NCBI GenBank assembly: GCA_963797635.1
Contig: CAWCPZ010000010.1
Coordinates: forward strand, 554,378-618,377
Direction: 5' to 3'
Origin: JAOUEA01 sp963797635
GTDB lineage: Bacteria; Actinomycetota; UBA4738; HRBIN12
DNA length: 64,000 nucleotides
Below the pieces are notes generated by a model that worked only from the letters and a program-made list of their open reading frames with translations, had not been told where the DNA came from and did not search any database. A program made the translations under genes and the position numbers. Below, piece by piece: positions 63,076 to 64,000 of this stretch; within the stretch, counting starts at the first letter, position 1, and every line of letters begins with the position of its first letter.

Positions 63076-64000
63076 AAGTTCGCGACCACCTGTTCGAAGA
63101 CACGGTCGATCGAGGATCGGATCGGTGGCGTCATAGGCCGTGCCGTGTGAGGCGCGCGCGATCTCGGCCAGCGTGTCGACGTCGGCGAGGTCGCCGTAGG
63201 CGATCGTGAAGACCCGGACCTCGCGGTCGAGCCCTGGTGGGGCGACCGCCTCGATCGTCTCGGCTCGTCCCGCCTCCGATGGAGGATCGTTCACACCGTC
63301 CGACAGGAGGATGATGCCGTTGATCCGCTGCGGATCGAAGTCTTCCTGCATCTGCGCCGATGCCGCTTGGAGCGCGTCGTAGAGATGCGTCCCGCCCTTC
63401 GCCCAAGCCCGTCGATTGCCTCGATCAGCCGGTCTCGGTTGGTCGAGAGCGGACCGACCGGCACGTTCTCGACGTAGCCAACACGCTCAGCCGAGTCCGG
63501 GCGTGAACGTCCAGAGGCCCACCTCATCGTCGGCCCCCAGTTGGTCGAGGGCCGCCAGCGCCGCTCTCTGGGCGAGTTCGAGTTTCGTCGAGTCCGGTTC
63601 CGGGAACCCGGCTCGTCCATCGAGCCCGAGACATCCATCAGGAGCAGGACCCGAGCTCGCTTTCGGTACTGGGGCCAGTCGTTCCTGATCTGGGTCAGGA
63701 TGTCGCCACCCGGCGGGGTGATCGTGATCGGCGGCGCCGCGATCAGGCCGTTCTCTGCGTTGATCTCGGGGCTGGCGTCCCGGTGTGGTCTCGGTAGCCG
63801 AGCGCCTGGAACCGTTCCTGCTGGTCGGGTTCCAGGAGGAACCGAAGGAACTGCGCCGCACCTGCCCGGTCGTCGTCTGTGACCCAGTCAGCCTGCAACG
63901 TCACGTAGGGATGGTCGGCCATCAAGGCCCCCTCGGTGGGGTAGAACGCCACGAGCTGCGTTCGAGGCGGGGCCTCGTCGCCGAGGGTCAGCGGGTCGCC
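63072..64000 (-). CDS. substrate-binding-protein/VWA fusion, copy 2 (partial, several frameshifts)
   Basis: The gene enters from the right edge, so the N-terminal part is missing. Present are the end of a substrate-binding domain (LVAFYPTEGALMADHPYVTL, FLRFLLEPDQQERFQALGYR), then a VWA domain with MDVSGSMDEP, KLELAQRAALAALDQLGADD, QRINGIILLSDGVNDPPSEA and TIAYGDLADVDTLAEIARAS, ending VFEQVVANF at 63072. Same order and similar sequence as the fusion at 58821-60615 (there EQQERFQEAGFRDH, RINGIVVLTDGRND, FAAVISNF), so the two are paralogues. Breaks lie near 63780, 63490, 63405 and 63110. Confidence 0.7.

Noticed and set aside
1..64000. tRNA, rRNA, insertion sequences, integrase or phage genes
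   Set aside because: None recognised in any intergenic region or reading frame; intergenic gaps are short and no transposase or integrase motif was seen.

Overview
The window is high-GC bacterial chromosome (roughly 70% G+C by eye). The gene set fits an actinobacterium or a closely similar high-GC lineage. It has ATGA/GTGA-coupled operons, GTG and TTG starts, an ECF42-type sigma factor with its DGPF-domain partner, the very large NAD-dependent glutamate dehydrogenase, and an ilvB leader-peptide attenuator. The exact lineage cannot be named from sequence alone. There are no rRNA or tRNA genes, CRISPR arrays, insertion sequences, integrases or phage genes. Many genes are broken by single-base indels, often inside G/C runs, while the protein continues intact in the next frame. 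This looks like residual assembly error more than real decay, so those genes are annotated as one CDS with the break noted.

Layout. 0-15 kb: the tip of an ABC ATPase gene, a GcvT-like aminomethyltransferase tail-to-tail with a DadA-type FAD oxidoreductase, ilvD, an ArsR/SRPBCC pair behind a leaderless promoter, threonine synthase, a secreted barrel-like protein, a phosphotransferase, two membrane proteins, the ECF42/DGPF pair, a multicopper oxidase carrying two heavy-metal-binding domains, and an MDR oxidoreductase. 15-23.2 kb: the branched-chain amino acid operon, made of promoter, leader peptide, attenuator, a 106-aa unknown protein, ilvB, ilvN, ilvC, leuA, leuB and cimA. Together with ilvD at 3 kb this supplies most valine/leucine/isoleucine steps, and CimA offers a threonine-independent route to 2-oxobutyrate. 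23-35 kb: a PBP4-type carboxypeptidase, a membrane GAF-PAS-GGDEF-EAL protein, an SDR, an alpha-oxoamine synthase, a secreted phosphodiester glycosidase, a C45 peptidase, a class III aminotransferase and serC.

35-45 kb: two paralogous four-helix membrane proteins flank a USP-USP-Rieske fusion. Then come a DDAH-like hydrolase, a receiver-like/membrane protein with a long Asn-Gly-His tail, OsmC, two paralogous FN3 envelope proteins, a homocysteine methyltransferase/MTHFR fusion, and a secreted coiled-coil protein with a lysozyme-like end. 45-57 kb: NAD-glutamate dehydrogenase, an XRE regulator, a CAP-domain protein, an MBL hydrolase, a Cys-rich protein, arfB, a sulfatase, a flavin amine oxidase, a GNAT-TPR fusion and a lone receiver protein.

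57.3-64 kb (and beyond the right edge): a tightly packed minus-strand operon that is the best candidate for an incompletely described system. In transcription order it encodes a substrate-binding-protein/VWA fusion (cut by the edge), a membrane protein with a regulator-type C-terminal domain, a membrane-anchored trypsin-like protease, a zinc-ribbon/TM/coiled-coil protein, a second SBP-VWA fusion, a TM/coiled-coil protein and PspA. Stop and start codons overlap at several junctions. The content suggests an envelope-stress sensing or repair module; this is inference from domains and context.
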